64,000 nucleotides of DNA from assembly GCF_025642255.1 (NCBI RefSeq), contig NZ_CP106759.1:3003501-3067500 (forward strand), given 5' to 3'. A program made the position numbers and the translations under genes. Source of the stretch: Stenotrophomonas maltophilia (GTDB lineage Bacteria > Pseudomonadota > Gammaproteobacteria > Xanthomonadales > Xanthomonadaceae). Shown one piece after another: positions 47,681 through 57,041 of the stretch (the first letter of the stretch is position 1; every line of letters starts with the position of its first letter). Under the pieces are notes generated by a model. That model was not told the origin of the DNA and searched no databases. It was given only the letters and a program-made list of their open reading frames with translations.

Positions 47681-47718
47681 GGCCGGATGCCGGCGAGCGG
47701 CAATGAAGGCATCCGGCC
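47681..47718 (-). repeat. Intercistronic hairpin between prpC and acnD
   Basis: 11-bp perfect inverted repeat (47681-47691 with 47708-47718) and a 16-base loop; no U tract. May mark an RNA cleavage or stability boundary in the prp transcript. Confidence 0.5.
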
Positions 47719-47755
47719 GGCACCTGGCCGACCGGATGGATGGATCACGCGGCGG

Positions 47756-48913
47756 TCAGGCGCGCTTGTCGATGGCCACGAACTCGCGATCTTCCGGGCC
47801 GATGTAGTTCGCGCTCGGACGGATGATCTTGCCGTCGATGCGCTGCTCGACGATGTGCGCGCTCCAGCCGGCGGTGCGGGCGATGACGAACAGCGGGGTG
47901 AACATCGCGGTCGGCACGCCCATCATGTGGTAGCTGACGGCGCTGAACCAGTCCAGGTTCGGGAACATTTTCTTGATGTCCCACATCACCGTCTCCAGGC
48001 GCTCGGCGATGTCGTACATCTTCATGCTCGACTGCTCTTCGGACAGCTCACGGGCGACGTCCTTGATCACCTTGTTGCGCGGGTCGGACACGGTGTACAC
48101 CGGGTGGCCGAAGCCGATCACCACTTCCTTGCGCTCGACGCGGGCCTTGATGTCCTCTTCGGCCTCATCCGGGCTGTCGTAGCGCTTCTGCACCTCGAAG
48201 GCCACTTCGTTGGCGCCGCCATGCTTGGGGCCGCGCAGCGCACCGATGCCACCGCAGATCGCACTGTACATGTCGCTGCCGGTACCGGCGATGACACGGC
48301 AGGTGAAGGTGGACGCATTGAACTCGTGCTCTGCGTACAGGATCAGCGAGGTGTGCATCGCCTTCACCCACGAATCCTGTGGCTTCTCGCCGTGCAGCAG
48401 GTGCAGGAAGTGGCCACCGATGGAATCGTCATCGGTTTCCACGTCGATGGCGCGGCCGTTGTGGCTCCAGTGGTACCAGTACAGCAGCATCGAGCCGAGG
48501 CAGGCCATCAGCTTGTCGGCGATGTCGCGTGCACCCGGATGGTTGTGGTCATCCTTTTCCGGCGCCACGCAGCCGAGCACCGACACGCCGGTGCGCATCA
48601 CATCCATCGGGTGTGCCGACGGCGGCAGTTCTTCCAGCGCGGCTTTCACCGCGGCCGGGATGCCACGCAGCGACTTCAGCTTGGCCTTGTACGAAACCAG
48701 CTCGGCGCGGGTCGGCAGCTTGCCGTGCACCAGCAGGTACGCGATTTCCTCGAATTCGCTGGTGTTGGCCAGATCCAGGATGTCGTAGCCACGGTAGTGC
48801 AGGTCATTGCCGCTGCGACCGACGCTGCACAGCGCGGTGTTGCCGGCGGCAGTGCCGGACAGGGCGACGGATTTCTTCGGCTTGAAGGTCGGGGTTGCGG
48901 TCGTATCGTTCAT
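47756..48913 (-). CDS. prpC: 2-methylcitrate synthase
   Basis: A 385-residue citrate-synthase-fold enzyme joining propionyl-CoA and oxaloacetate. The N-terminal [20 protein letters not shown] and [20 protein letters not shown] identify the PrpC branch rather than GltA. Catalytic His and Asp fall in [24 protein letters not shown] (His) and [20 protein letters not shown]. It is second in the operon, 36 bases behind prpB. Start at 48913 has GGAGGG close upstream. Confidence 0.97.
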   Translation of the reverse strand: MNDTTATPTFKPKKSVALSGTAAGNTALCSVGRSGNDLHYRGYDILDLANTSEFEEIAYLLVHGKLPTRAELVSYKAKLKSLRGIPAAVKAALEELPPSAHPMDVMRTGVSVLGCVAPEKDDHNHPGARDIADKLMACLGSMLLYWYHWSHNGRAIDVETDDDSIGGHFLHLLHGEKPQDSWVKAMHTSLILYAEHEFNASTFTCRVIAGTGSDMYSAICGGIGALRGPKHGGANEVAFEVQKRYDSPDEAEEDIKARVERKEVVIGFGHPVYTVSDPRNKVIKDVARELSEEQSSMKMYDIAERLETVMWDIKKMFPNLDWFSAVSYHMMGVPTAMFTPLFVIARTAGWSAHIVEQRIDGKIIRPSANYIGPEDREFVAIDKRA

Positions 48914-48949
48914 GTTTCCCTCCGAAAACTTGATGGTGCAGGGTACTGC

Positions 48950-49843
48950 TTATTTCTTGGCGGCGAACAGTGCGTCGAGCTGCTGCTCGAACGCGTGGTA
49001 GCCGATGCGGTCGTACAGTTCTTCGCGGGTCTGCATGGCGTCGACCACGCTGCGCTGGTGACCGTCGCGGCGCACCGCCTGGTAGACGTTCTCCGCCGCC
49101 TTGTTCGCCGCGCGGAACGCCGACAGCGGGAACAGCTGGATGGCGACCCCGGCCGAGGCCAGCTCGTCGCGGCTGAACAGCGGCGTCGCACCGAATTCGG
49201 TGATGTTGGCCAGCACCGGCACCTTCACTGCATCGACGAAGCGGCGGTAGGTGTCCAGATCGTAGGCAGCCTCGGCGAAGATGCCATCAGCGCCCGCTTC
49301 GACACAGGCGATGGCGCGCTCGATGGCCTTGTCCACGCCATCCACCTGGATGGCATCGGTGCGTGCGATCAGGAAGAAATCCGGATCGGTCTTTGCATCA
49401 GCGGCGGCCTTCACGCGGTCGACCATCTCACCCTGCGAAACGATCTCCTTGCCGGGACGGTGACCACAGCGTTTGGCGCCGACCTGGTCCTCGATGTGGC
49501 AGGCGGCCGCGCCGGCCTTGATCAGCGACTTCACGGTGCGCGCGATGTTGAACGCGCTGGGTCCGAAGCCGGTATCGATGTCCACCATCAGCGGCAGGTC
49601 GCAGACGTCGGTGATGCGGCGCACGTCCACCAGCACGTCTTCCAGGGTGTTGATGCCCAGGTCCGGCAGGCCCAGCGAGCCTGCGGCAACACCACCGCCG
49701 GACAGGTAGATGGCGCGGAAGCCGGCGCGCTTGGCCAGCAGGGCGTGGTTGGCGTTGATCGCACCGATCACCTGCAGCGGCGATTCGGCGGCCAGAGCCT
49801 CGCGGAAGCGGGCACCGGCGGAAGAAGGGGCGGAAGCGGTCAT
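48950..49843 (-). CDS. prpB: 2-methylisocitrate lyase
   Basis: A 297-residue TIM-barrel lyase splitting 2-methylisocitrate into pyruvate and succinate. Diagnostic stretches are [20 protein letters not shown], the metal-binding [12 protein letters not shown] and the catalytic loop [14 protein letters not shown] with its active Cys. The start at 49843 (MTASAP) has GGATTG upstream; ATG 49855 is an alternative. First gene of the operon, with a sigma-54 promoter at 49878-49893 giving a leader of about 20-25 bases, and divergent from prpR. Confidence 0.97.
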   Translation of the reverse strand: MTASAPSSAGARFREALAAESPLQVIGAINANHALLAKRAGFRAIYLSGGGVAAGSLGLPDLGINTLEDVLVDVRRITDVCDLPLMVDIDTGFGPSAFNIARTVKSLIKAGAAACHIEDQVGAKRCGHRPGKEIVSQGEMVDRVKAAADAKTDPDFFLIARTDAIQVDGVDKAIERAIACVEAGADGIFAEAAYDLDTYRRFVDAVKVPVLANITEFGATPLFSRDELASAGVAIQLFPLSAFRAANKAAENVYQAVRRDGHQRSVVDAMQTREELYDRIGYHAFEQQLDALFAAKK

Positions 49844-49877
49844 GCGGCAATCCATGTTGAGGAACAGGTGGACAGGC

Positions 49878-49893
49878 GCAAGCACCATGCCAA
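49878..49893 (-). promoter_or_regulatory. Sigma-54 (-24/-12) promoter of prpB operon
   Basis: On the minus strand TTGGCATGGTGCTTGC agrees with YTGGCAYGRNNNTTGC, having GG and GC correctly spaced, 35 bases before the prpB start. The divergent gene encodes a sigma-54 activator, which supports it. Confidence 0.85.
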
Positions 49894-49935
49894 GCTACAA
49901 GCGATTGATTTCAAAGGCATGATCGGCTGACAGCC

Positions 49936-49977
49936 ATGAAACATATGAAACATTGAAACAGATGTATCATGAAACAC
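49936..49977. promoter_or_regulatory. Repeated PrpR-type upstream activation sites
   Basis: ATGAAACAT at 49936-49944 and 49945-49953 in tandem, TTGAAACAG at 49953-49961, then the near-palindrome TGTATCATGAAACA (49964-49977). They lie 45-100 bases upstream of the sigma-54 promoter, a normal enhancer position, and overlap the prpR start, so they may also autoregulate it. Confidence 0.65.
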
Positions 49978-51582
49978 TCCCGTGCCGGTGTCCGCCCCAT
50001 GTACCTGCCCCGCTCGCCCCTGCGCCATGCCGATGCCGACCCCGGTCGCCCGGTGATCTGGACGGTCAGCGTTTCGCGGCTGACCGGCCTGCTGGGTGAC
50101 GTCATTCCCGAGTTCGACCGCCGCGCGCGCATCGAGCAGATCAACCTCGGCTTCGAAGAGGCAGTGGAGGTGATCGGCCAACGCCTGCGCCGCGAGCACT
50201 GCGACGTGGTGATTGCCGGTGGCTCGAACGCGGCCTGGCTGCGCAGTCGGCTCGACCTGCCGCTGGTGCCGATCCAGGCCAACGGCTTCGACCTGATGGA
50301 GGCTCTGGCGCGCGCGCGCCGCATCGCCGCACGCATCGGCCTGGTCACCCATGCCAGCGACGTGCCGGTGTTCAGCGGCTTCCAGCAGAGCTTCGGCCTG
50401 GATATCGAGCACCGCCGCTTCGTCACCCGCGAAGATGCGCGCGACTGCATCGCCGATCTGCGTGCCAACGGCATCGAAGTGATCGTCGGCACCGGGATGG
50501 CCATCGACCATGCCGAGCAGGCCGGGCTGCCGGGCGTGCTGCTGTATTCGGCCGACTCGGTACGGCAGGCCTTCGAGCATGCGCTGGAACTGACCCAGAC
50601 CCTGGCACGCTCGGTGGGTCCGCGCCCCACCACGCGGCGCAGTGCCGCCCCGCGCGGCGATGCATACGCGCTGCTCGGCGACAGCGAGGCGATGGCGCAG
50701 GTGCGCGCACAGATCGCGCTCTATGCACCGCACGACAGCACCGTGCTGGTCACCGGCGAGACCGGTACCGGCAAGGAACTGGTGGCACGGCAACTGCACG
50801 CCGCCAGCGGCCGGCGCGGTCGTTTCGTCGCGCTGAACTGCGGCGCGATCAGCGAATCGCTGCTGGAAGCCGAACTGTTCGGCTACAGCGATGGCGCCTT
50901 CACGGGCGCACGTCGTGGCGGCCGGGTCGGCCTGGTCGAAGCGGCCGATGGCGGCACACTGTTCCTTGACGAGATCGGCGAGCTGCCCTTGCCGCTGCAG
51001 ACCCGCCTGCTGCGCGTGCTGGAAGAACGTGAAGTGCTGCGCGTCGGCGCCACCGAACCAACACCCGTGGACCTGCGGGTGGTGGCCGCGACGCTGCAGT
51101 CGCTGGAGCATCGCGCAGCTGCCGGCAGCTTCAGGCGCGACCTCTACTACCGGCTGGCGGCACTGCGCATCGCACTGCCCCCGCTGCGTGCCCGGCGCGC
51201 TGACATCCCGCTGCTGACCCGGCACTTCTTCCGCCAGCTGCGTGGTATCGACGCCCCCCTGGACCAGGACGCGATGGCAGTGCTGGGTGCCGCCGACTGG
51301 CCGGGCAATGTGAGAGAACTGCGCAATCTGGTCGACCGCCTGCGCATCCACTGGCAGCCGGCAGACGGGATGATCGACGCTGGGCGCCTGCTGCAGCTGG
51401 CGCCGGAACTGGCACGCGAAAGCACCCCGTCCCTGCGGCTGGAAAGCAATGGCAGGCGCCCGGCACGGGCCCAGCTGCAGGCGCTGCTGCAGGAGCACCG
51501 CAATGACCGCGAAGGCATGGCCCAGGTGCTCGGCGTGTCACGCACCACCTTGTGGCGCTGGCTGCGCGCGGAAGGAATGTAG
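49969..51582 (+). CDS. prpR: Propionate catabolism sigma-54 activator PrpR
   Basis: A 537-residue enhancer-binding protein. The N-terminal PrpR_N sensor (about 20-195) binds 2-methylcitrate in relatives. The AAA+ domain has Walker A GETGTGKE (263-270), the sigma-54-contacting GAFTGA (309-314) and Walker [11 protein letters not shown] Fis-type helix-turn-helix closes the protein ([20 protein letters not shown]). Divergent from prpBC-acnD-prpF-prpD and separated by repeated TGAAACA elements. Start at 49969 would lie in those repeats and has no ribosome site; ATG 49999 ([10 protein letters not shown]) is an equally good start. Confidence 0.95.
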   Translation: MKHSRAGVRPMYLPRSPLRHADADPGRPVIWTVSVSRLTGLLGDVIPEFDRRARIEQINLGFEEAVEVIGQRLRREHCDVVIAGGSNAAWLRSRLDLPLVPIQANGFDLMEALARARRIAARIGLVTHASDVPVFSGFQQSFGLDIEHRRFVTREDARDCIADLRANGIEVIVGTGMAIDHAEQAGLPGVLLYSADSVRQAFEHALELTQTLARSVGPRPTTRRSAAPRGDAYALLGDSEAMAQVRAQIALYAPHDSTVLVTGETGTGKELVARQLHAASGRRGRFVALNCGAISESLLEAELFGYSDGAFTGARRGGRVGLVEAADGGTLFLDEIGELPLPLQTRLLRVLEEREVLRVGATEPTPVDLRVVAATLQSLEHRAAAGSFRRDLYYRLAALRIALPPLRARRADIPLLTRHFFRQLRGIDAPLDQDAMAVLGAADWPGNVRELRNLVDRLRIHWQPADGMIDAGRLLQLAPELARESTPSLRLESNGRRPARAQLQALLQEHRNDREGMAQVLGVSRTTLWRWLRAEGM

Positions 51583-51612
51583 GCAGGCGCCGCGCGGACC
51601 GCGCGGCGCGCC

Positions 51613-51633
51613 GCCAGCCAAGGTTGGCACTAC
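51613..51633. repeat. REP overlapping the aac(6') stop codon
   Basis: GCCAGCCAAGGTTGGC palindrome followed by ACTAC; on the minus strand its GTAG includes the TAG (51632-51630) that ends the acetyltransferase gene. Confidence 0.8.
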
Positions 51634-52097
51634 CCCCGCGTGACCGCGTCCAGCGGCATGCGGAAATAGACCACCCGCTCGGTCTCTACAAAGCCACAGG
51701 CGCGGTGTGCCGCGTGCGCCTCTAAGTCCTCCAGGCGGCTGTCCGAGGCCAGCTCGCTGCAGCCCGCGTCCCGCGTCCACGCCTGCACTTCCGCCAGCAG
51801 GGCACGGCCGACAGCGCGGCCCTGCCACTGCGGCGTTACATACCAGCCTTCCAGGAACCCGACCGGCGAGGAACCGGTGCCGTTCACATAGTCGTGGCGC
51901 AGGCGTACCTCAGCGAAACCGACCGCCTCACCATCAGCCGCGCACGCCAGGAACACCGCACCTTCCGGATCGGCCAGCGACTGCGCCAGCTCCTCCAGTG
52001 GATCATCGGCGTCGGGCCACAGGCCCACGCGCAGCTGCGACCATGCAGCGGCATCGGCCGGTGTGGCCTGGCGGATCGTGGCAGCGCAGCCGCTCAC
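51630..52097 (-). CDS. aac(6'): GNAT aminoglycoside 6'-N-acetyltransferase, AAC(6')-Iz-like
   Basis: A 155-residue GNAT acetyltransferase whose sequence resembles the intrinsic S. maltophilia AAC(6')-Iz group as I remember it: [36 protein letters not shown], the acetyl-CoA loop in [20 protein letters not shown] (Q/R-x-x-G-x-G/A), and [19 protein letters not shown]. Such enzymes acetylate tobramycin, netilmicin, amikacin and similar drugs. The start shares ATGA with the pdxH stop, so it is translationally coupled to a housekeeping gene, and its TAG stop lies in a REP. Activity and exact allele are not provable from sequence. Confidence 0.88.
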   Translation of the reverse strand: MSGCAATIRQATPADAAAWSQLRVGLWPDADDPLEELAQSLADPEGAVFLACAADGEAVGFAEVRLRHDYVNGTGSSPVGFLEGWYVTPQWQGRAVGRALLAEVQAWTRDAGCSELASDSRLEDLEAHAAHRACGFVETERVVYFRMPLDAVTRG

Positions 52098-52693
52098 GGA
52101 TACAACAGGCGCTTGCTCCAGCGCCCCTCGGCGCCGGCTTCATAGCACCACCGCTCGTGCAGGCGGAACTGCGCGCCGTACCAGAACTCGATGCGGTCGG
52201 GCACCACGCGCAGGCCACTCCAGCCGTCCGGACGCGGCACGTCCTTGCCCTCGAAACGTGCCTCGACCTCGGCCACGCGCGCATCGAACTCTTCGCGCGT
52301 TGCAAGCGTCTTCGACTGCTGCGAGGCCCACGCGCCGATCTGGCTCATGCGCGGACGGCTGGCGAAATAGGCGTCTGCTTCCGCATCGGCCACCTGTTCG
52401 ACACGGCCTTCGATGCGCACCTGGATGCCGGCCTCGCGCAGGCTGCGCCACAGGAACAGCAGGGCCGCCTGCGGATTGGCCCGCAGCTCCTGGCCCTTGT
52501 GGCTGTCCAGGTGGGTATAGAACACGAAGCCACGCTCATCGAAGGCCTTCAGCAGCACGGTGCGCGCCGATGGACGACCGTGCAGGTCGGCACTGGCCAC
52601 GGTCATCGCGTTCGGCTCGACCTCGCGGCTCTGTTTGGCCTCGTCGAACACGGCCGCAAACGTGGACAGGGCTTCGGCGTACAGGTCGCTCAT
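52094..52693 (-). CDS. pdxH: Pyridoxine/pyridoxamine 5'-phosphate oxidase
   Basis: A 199-residue FMN-dependent oxidase making pyridoxal 5'-phosphate. FMN-binding and family blocks are visible: [40 protein letters not shown] and the C-terminal signature [16 protein letters not shown] (usual form E-F-W-Q-x-x-x-x-R-L-H-x-R). Length is slightly short of E. coli (218), the difference being the variable N-terminus. It is upstream of, and overlaps, the acetyltransferase gene. Divergent from the kinase gene at 52734. Confidence 0.96.
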   Translation of the reverse strand: MSDLYAEALSTFAAVFDEAKQSREVEPNAMTVASADLHGRPSARTVLLKAFDERGFVFYTHLDSHKGQELRANPQAALLFLWRSLREAGIQVRIEGRVEQVADAEADAYFASRPRMSQIGAWASQQSKTLATREEFDARVAEVEARFEGKDVPRPDGWSGLRVVPDRIEFWYGAQFRLHERWCYEAGAEGRWSKRLLYP

Positions 52694-52733
52694 GATTGCG
52701 TTCTTCTCACACGGATTGATCTATTGTGGCGGC

Positions 52734-53561
52734 ATGGTCGCTGCTGCGTATATGCCCCAGGTGAAAGGATTTCCCGAAACATTGGCCGAGCAGGCACTGG
52801 ATGATGCGCTGGGCAGTGGCGCGGCGGTTCCAGTATTGGCGATCAGCGGGCTGCAGGGGAGCGGCAAATCGACGCTGGCCGAGCAGGTGGTGGCGCGCGC
52901 CCGGAACCGGGGCCTGAACGCCGCGACGCTGTCCATCGATGATGTCTACCTGACCCGCGCGCAACGGCAGCGGCTGGCACGCCAGGTCCATCCGCTGTTG
53001 ATCACCCGGGGGCCGCCGGGCACCCACGACCTGCCGCTGGTCCACGCGCTGCTCGATGCCGCCGCCGCGCGCGAACCACTGGCGCTGCCGCGCTTCGACA
53101 AGCTGGCCGACGAGCGCCTGCCACAGGCGCAGTGGCCACGGCTGGAAAAGCCGCTGGACCTGCTGGTGTTCGAAGGCTGGTTCCTGGGCACACCGGCGCA
53201 GGACGAATCCGAACTGGCTCAGCCGTTGAACGCCCTTGAACGTGATGCCGACAGCGATGGCCGCTGGCGCCACTGGTGCAACCAGGCCCTGGGGCGCGAC
53301 TACCCGGCATTGTGGCAACGCTGTGACCGCCTGTGGTTCCTGCAGCCGCCGGACTTCTCGGTAGTACCGCGCTGGCGCTGGCAGCAGGAGCAGAGCCTGC
53401 AGGCGGCCCAGCCCGGCCGGCATGGCATGAGCCGGCCGCAGCTGGAGCGCTTCGTGCAGTACTTCGAGCGGGTCAGCCGGCAGGCGCTGCATGCACTGCC
53501 GGCCCTCGCCGACCGGGTGGTGGTGCTGGATGCGCAGCGCCAGATACAGGCACTGCGCTGA
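52734..53561 (+). CDS. P-loop kinase, D-glycerate 3-kinase-like
   Basis: A 275-residue kinase related to plant-type glycerate kinase (GLYK) and YggC/uridine-kinase-like P-loop enzymes. Walker A is GLQGSGKST, followed by a Walker-B-like LSIDDVYLTRAQRQRLARQV and the conserved HPLLITRGPPGTHDLPL. Further family residues are FDKLADERLPQAQWPRLEKP and LVFEGWFLG. The start is set at 52734; ATG 52752 (MPQVKGFPE) is an alternative. Phosphorylation of D-glycerate to 3-phosphoglycerate is the best guess. It is divergent from pdxH, and convergent with the dodecin gene. Confidence 0.85.
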   Translation: MVAAAYMPQVKGFPETLAEQALDDALGSGAAVPVLAISGLQGSGKSTLAEQVVARARNRGLNAATLSIDDVYLTRAQRQRLARQVHPLLITRGPPGTHDLPLVHALLDAAAAREPLALPRFDKLADERLPQAQWPRLEKPLDLLVFEGWFLGTPAQDESELAQPLNALERDADSDGRWRHWCNQALGRDYPALWQRCDRLWFLQPPDFSVVPRWRWQQEQSLQAAQPGRHGMSRPQLERFVQYFERVSRQALHALPALADRVVVLDAQRQIQALR

Positions 53562-53567
53562 GCCCCC

Positions 53568-53771
53568 TCATTCCACCAGGAAGGTCACCCGCAGATTGAC
53601 CCGCCATTCGGTGATCTCACCGCTGCCATTGGTGACCACCTTGGTCTCGTTGATCCAGGCCCCCTGGATGCCCTTCACGGTTCCGGAGACCTTCTTCAGG
53701 CCGCTGCGCACGGCATCCTCCACGCTGGTGGGCGAAGAGGCGGTGATTTCGATGACCTTGGCAACCGACAT
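53568..53771 (-). CDS. Dodecin
   Basis: A 67-residue flavin-storage protein; dodecins form hollow dodecamers binding FMN or riboflavin pairs. The whole sequence fits the family: VAKVIEITASSPTSVEDAVR, then VKGIQGAWINETKVVTNGSG (with the flavin-stacking Trp) and EWRVNLRVTFLVE. The start at 53771 has GGAG nine bases upstream. It ends seven bases from the convergent kinase gene's stop and is divergent from aroK. No signal peptide. Confidence 0.93.
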   Translation of the reverse strand: MSVAKVIEITASSPTSVEDAVRSGLKKVSGTVKGIQGAWINETKVVTNGSGEITEWRVNLRVTFLVE

Positions 53772-53869
53772 GGCCTGTACTCCGTTGAACGCGGGAATCC
53801 CCGCAGGAAGTCCCACCCTGACGTGAAGGACGTAAAGGCCGGGGCACGGAGGTGTTAGCATCAGGGTGC

Positions 53870-54412
53870 ATGAATCCTGCTCCGAACCTGATCCTGATCG
53901 GCCCGATGGGCGCCGGCAAAACCTGCATCGGCCGCCGCCTCGCCGAGCGCTTCACGCTGGACTTCGTCGATGTCGACCAGTCCATCGTCGACGCCGCCGG
54001 AGCCAGCATTCCCACGATCTTCGAGCACTCCGGCGAAACCGGCTTCCGCAGCCTCGAGCGCGACGCGCTGGCCCGCCTCCTGCAGGGCCACGGCCAACTG
54101 GTCTCGACCGGCGGCGGAGCGGTACTGGACCCGGACAACCGGGCATTGATCGCCCGCCGTGGCTTCGTGGTCTACCTGCGGGTCAGCGTGACCGCGCAAC
54201 TGGAACGGCTGGCCCGCGACAAGGCCCGGCCGTTGCTGCAGCGCCCCGACCGCGAGCAGGTGCTGCATGACCTGGCCGCCCATCGCGATCCGCTGTACCG
54301 CGAACTGGCCGACCTCACCCTTGATACCGACCCGTACACCGCTGCCGACGCCACCGCCCAGCTGGTCGTCAAGCTCGCCGCGCAATGGCAGCGCCAGGAC
54401 CTGATCGCATGA
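53870..54412 (+). CDS. aroK: Shikimate kinase
   Basis: A 180-residue cytosolic kinase phosphorylating shikimate at O3. Walker A is [11 protein letters not shown]; the shikimate-binding DVDQSIV and the [13 protein letters not shown] region are typical, and the GGG loop ([12 protein letters not shown]) holds substrate. The lid contains [11 protein letters not shown] with its conserved Arg. Start at ATG 53870. It shares a 4-base ATGA overlap with aroB, so the two shikimate-pathway steps are co-translated, the common aroK-aroB arrangement. Confidence 0.96.
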   Translation: MNPAPNLILIGPMGAGKTCIGRRLAERFTLDFVDVDQSIVDAAGASIPTIFEHSGETGFRSLERDALARLLQGHGQLVSTGGGAVLDPDNRALIARRGFVVYLRVSVTAQLERLARDKARPLLQRPDREQVLHDLAAHRDPLYRELADLTLDTDPYTAADATAQLVVKLAAQWQRQDLIA

Positions 54413-55521
54413 CTTCCCCCACTCCGCTGCAGGTCGCCGTTGGCGGTGACCGCCCTTACACCATCTCCATCGGCGCCGGCGTCCAGAGCAATGGCCCTGC
54501 CCTCGCCCGCCACGTGCGGGGGCGCCACGTCCTGCTGCTCAGCGACAGCGACGTCGCCCCGCTGTACCTGGCGCGGCTGAAGCAGACCCTGCTGGCTGCG
54601 CGTCCGGACCTGGTCGTCGGCGAACACGTGCTGGCCGCCGGCGAAGCCTCCAAGACCCTGGCCGAATTCGGCCGCGCCATCGAAGCGCTGGCAGCCCTGG
54701 GCGCCACCCGCGATGCCTGTGTGTTCGCGCTCGGTGGGGGTGTCGTCGGCGACCTGGCCGGCTTCGCCGCAGCCTGCTGGATGCGGGGCATCGACTGCGT
54801 GCAGCTGCCGACCACGCTGCTGGCGATGGTCGATTCGTCGGTGGGCGGCAAGACTGCCGTAGACATTCCTGCCGGCAAGAATCTGGTCGGCGCCTTCCAT
54901 CCGCCGCGCGCGGTGGTGGCCGATACCGCGGTGCTGGCCACCCTGCCGCCGCGCGAGCTGCGCGCGGGGCTGGCCGAGGTGGTGAAGTACGGCGCACTGG
55001 GCGATGCGGATTTCTTCGACTGGCTGCAGCACCACGCCGACGCGCTGTCCGCTGGCGAGGACGCGGTGCTGGCCGAAGCCATCGCCCGCAGCTGCAGGCA
55101 CAAGGCCGCCATCGTCGAGCGCGATCCGTTCGAGAAGGGGGAGCGTGCCCTGCTGAACCTCGGCCACACCTTCGGCCATGCCATCGAAACCGAACAGGGC
55201 TATTCGGCGCCGGGCCGCGATGCGCTGAACCATGGCGAGGCGGTGGCAGTGGGCATGGTGCTGGCGGCCAGGCTGTCCACCGATCTCGGCCTGGCCGACG
55301 ATACCGACCGCGCGCGCCTGCAGGCGCTGCTGGAAAGGCTCGGGCTGCCGGTCGCGATCCCGGCCGGCCTGGATCCGCAGGCCCTGCTCGGCCGCATGAG
55401 GCTGGACAAGAAGAACGTGGCCGGTCGACTGCGCCTGGTGCTCTGGCGCGGCATGGGTCGGGCCGAGGTGGTGCCGGACGTGGATGAAGCAGCGGTGTTG
55501 AAGGTGCTGGGCCAGGGTTGA
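54409..55521 (+). CDS. aroB: 3-dehydroquinate synthase
   Basis: A 370-residue NAD- and metal-dependent cyclase converting DAHP to 3-dehydroquinate. The NAD-binding [20 protein letters not shown], the [19 protein letters not shown] block and the metal ligands in [12 protein letters not shown] (His) and [11 protein letters not shown] (His) are all in place. Start overlaps the aroK stop (ATGA). Length is usual for the family (about 360). A REP follows the stop. Confidence 0.97.
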   Translation: MTSPTPLQVAVGGDRPYTISIGAGVQSNGPALARHVRGRHVLLLSDSDVAPLYLARLKQTLLAARPDLVVGEHVLAAGEASKTLAEFGRAIEALAALGATRDACVFALGGGVVGDLAGFAAACWMRGIDCVQLPTTLLAMVDSSVGGKTAVDIPAGKNLVGAFHPPRAVVADTAVLATLPPRELRAGLAEVVKYGALGDADFFDWLQHHADALSAGEDAVLAEAIARSCRHKAAIVERDPFEKGERALLNLGHTFGHAIETEQGYSAPGRDALNHGEAVAVGMVLAARLSTDLGLADDTDRARLQALLERLGLPVAIPAGLDPQALLGRMRLDKKNVAGRLRLVLWRGMGRAEVVPDVDEAAVLKVLGQG

Positions 55522-55534
55522 TCGCTTCCGTGTC

Positions 55535-55557
55535 CGCCGGGCATGGCCCGGCGCTAC
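55535..55557. repeat. SMAG-type REP
   Basis: CGCCGGGCATGGCCCGGCG palindrome ending in CTAC, between aroB and the WGR gene. Confidence 0.87.
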
Positions 55558-55588
55558 CGCGTTGCGGCCGGGGTCACCCTGGCCCCGC

Positions 55589-55594
55589 TACAAT
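55589..55594 (+). promoter_or_regulatory. -10 box placing transcription start on the WGR start codon
   Basis: TACAAT seven bases from the ATG at 55601. If used, the mRNA would have almost no leader. TTGCGG at 55562 is 21 bases upstream, too far for a good -35. Confidence 0.4.
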
Positions 55595-55600
55595 CGGGCC

Positions 55601-55840
55601 ATGCATGTCTACCTGCAACATCCCGAGGCCGGTGCGCAGGCACCGCGGTTCCTGCGCCTGAGCCTGCAGCCGGATCTTTTCGGCGGCTGGGAGCTGCTGC
55701 GCGAAAGCGGCCGCGTCGGTGGCCGCTCGCAGCTGCGCCGCGAGCTGTTCCTGCAGGCCGACGAAGCCCGCCACGCCTTCGAGAAAGCGCGCGATGCCGA
55801 ACTGCATCGTGGCTTCCAGATCCTTTCGCACGGCGACTGA
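55601..55840 (+). CDS. WGR domain-containing small protein
   Basis: A 79-residue stand-alone WGR domain (the ending of PARP and MolR proteins), a putative nucleic-acid-binding fold. The motif region is FGGWELLRESGRVGGRSQLR, with the Trp-Glu-Leu and Gly-Arg-Val-Gly-Gly turn. Start at ATG 55601 is the first with the fold; no ribosome site precedes it, and a -10 lies seven bases upstream, so the mRNA may be leaderless. hemE starts 36 bases downstream and could be co-transcribed. Function is unknown. Confidence 0.82.
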   Translation: MHVYLQHPEAGAQAPRFLRLSLQPDLFGGWELLRESGRVGGRSQLRRELFLQADEARHAFEKARDAELHRGFQILSHGD

Positions 55841-55876
55841 CGCCGCTGCCCACCTTCGATCCAAGGAACGTTCAAC

Positions 55877-56950
55877 GTGACCAGCCCTCTCCGCAACGAT
55901 CGCCTGCTACGCGCTCTGCGCCGCGAACCGGTGGATTGCACGCCCGTCTGGCTGATGCGCCAGGCCGGCCGCTACCTGCCGGAGTACCGCGCGACCCGGG
56001 CCAAGGCCGGCAGCTTCCTGGCGATGGCCAAGAACCCGGAGATCGCCTGCGAAGTCACCCTGCAGCCGCTGCGGCGTTTCCCGTTGGACGCCGCCATCCT
56101 GTTCTCGGACATCCTCACCATCCCCGACGCGATGGGGCTGGAGCTGTACTTCGTCGAAGGCGAAGGCCCCAAGTTCCGCCACCCGGTACGTGACGAAGCC
56201 GCCATCGCCAGGCTGGCGGTGCCGGACATGGAGCAGGACCTGGGCTACGTGATGGATGCGGTGCGCCTGATCCGCCGCGAGCTGGATGGCCAGGTGCCGC
56301 TGATCGGTTTCTCCGGCAGCCCATGGACACTGGCCTGCTACATGGTGGAAGGCGGCGGCAGCAAGGATTTCTCGCGCATCAAGGCCATGGCGCTGAACCA
56401 CCCGCAGGCGCTGCACCGCCTGCTGGAGGTCACCACCGACGCGGTCATCGCCTACCTGGGCGCGCAACGCGCCGCGGGCGCACAGGCCCTGCAGGTTTTC
56501 GACACCTGGGGCGGCGTGCTGTCGCCGGCGATGTACCGCGAATTCTCGCTGCGCTACCTGCAGCGGATTGCCCAGGGCCTGGACCGTGGCGAAGCCAGCG
56601 AGCGTACGCCGCTGATCCTGTTCGGCAAGGGCACCGGCCTGCACCTGGAAGCACTGTCGCAGACCGGTGCGGATGCACTGGGCCTGGACTGGACGCTGGA
56701 CCTGGACGAAGCGCTGCGCCGCACCGGTGGTCGCGTTGCCCTGCAGGGCAACCTCGACCCCACCACGCTGTACGCTTCGCCCGATGCGATCGCCACCGCT
56801 GCCGCGCGCGTGCTCGATACCTACGCCGCCGGCAATGGCGGGTCGCGCGAGGGCCACGTGTTCAACCTGGGCCATGGCATGTCACCGGACATGGACCCGG
56901 CCCACGTGCAGGTACTGGTCGACGCGGTGCACGCGCACAGCCAGCGCTGA
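55877..56950 (+). CDS. hemE: Uroporphyrinogen decarboxylase
   Basis: A 357-residue cytosolic enzyme removing four carboxyl groups from uroporphyrinogen III in haem synthesis. The N-terminal signature [16 protein letters not shown] is intact, as is the second signature region [20 protein letters not shown]. The catalytic Asp is in [16 protein letters not shown]. Starts at GTG 55877, nine bases behind AAGGAA. It lies 36 bases after the WGR gene and 91 bases before an MFS transporter gene, with which it may share a transcript. Confidence 0.97.
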   Translation: MTSPLRNDRLLRALRREPVDCTPVWLMRQAGRYLPEYRATRAKAGSFLAMAKNPEIACEVTLQPLRRFPLDAAILFSDILTIPDAMGLELYFVEGEGPKFRHPVRDEAAIARLAVPDMEQDLGYVMDAVRLIRRELDGQVPLIGFSGSPWTLACYMVEGGGSKDFSRIKAMALNHPQALHRLLEVTTDAVIAYLGAQRAAGAQALQVFDTWGGVLSPAMYREFSLRYLQRIAQGLDRGEASERTPLILFGKGTGLHLEALSQTGADALGLDWTLDLDEALRRTGGRVALQGNLDPTTLYASPDAIATAAARVLDTYAAGNGGSREGHVFNLGHGMSPDMDPAHVQVLVDAVHAHSQR

Positions 56951-57041
56951 GCAGTGCGCATGCGGTTGCGGCGCGGTGTTGATCGCGCCGTGACCCGCAG
57001 TGCGCGATCATGGCGCCCCCACGTTGCACCGGCCACAACCC

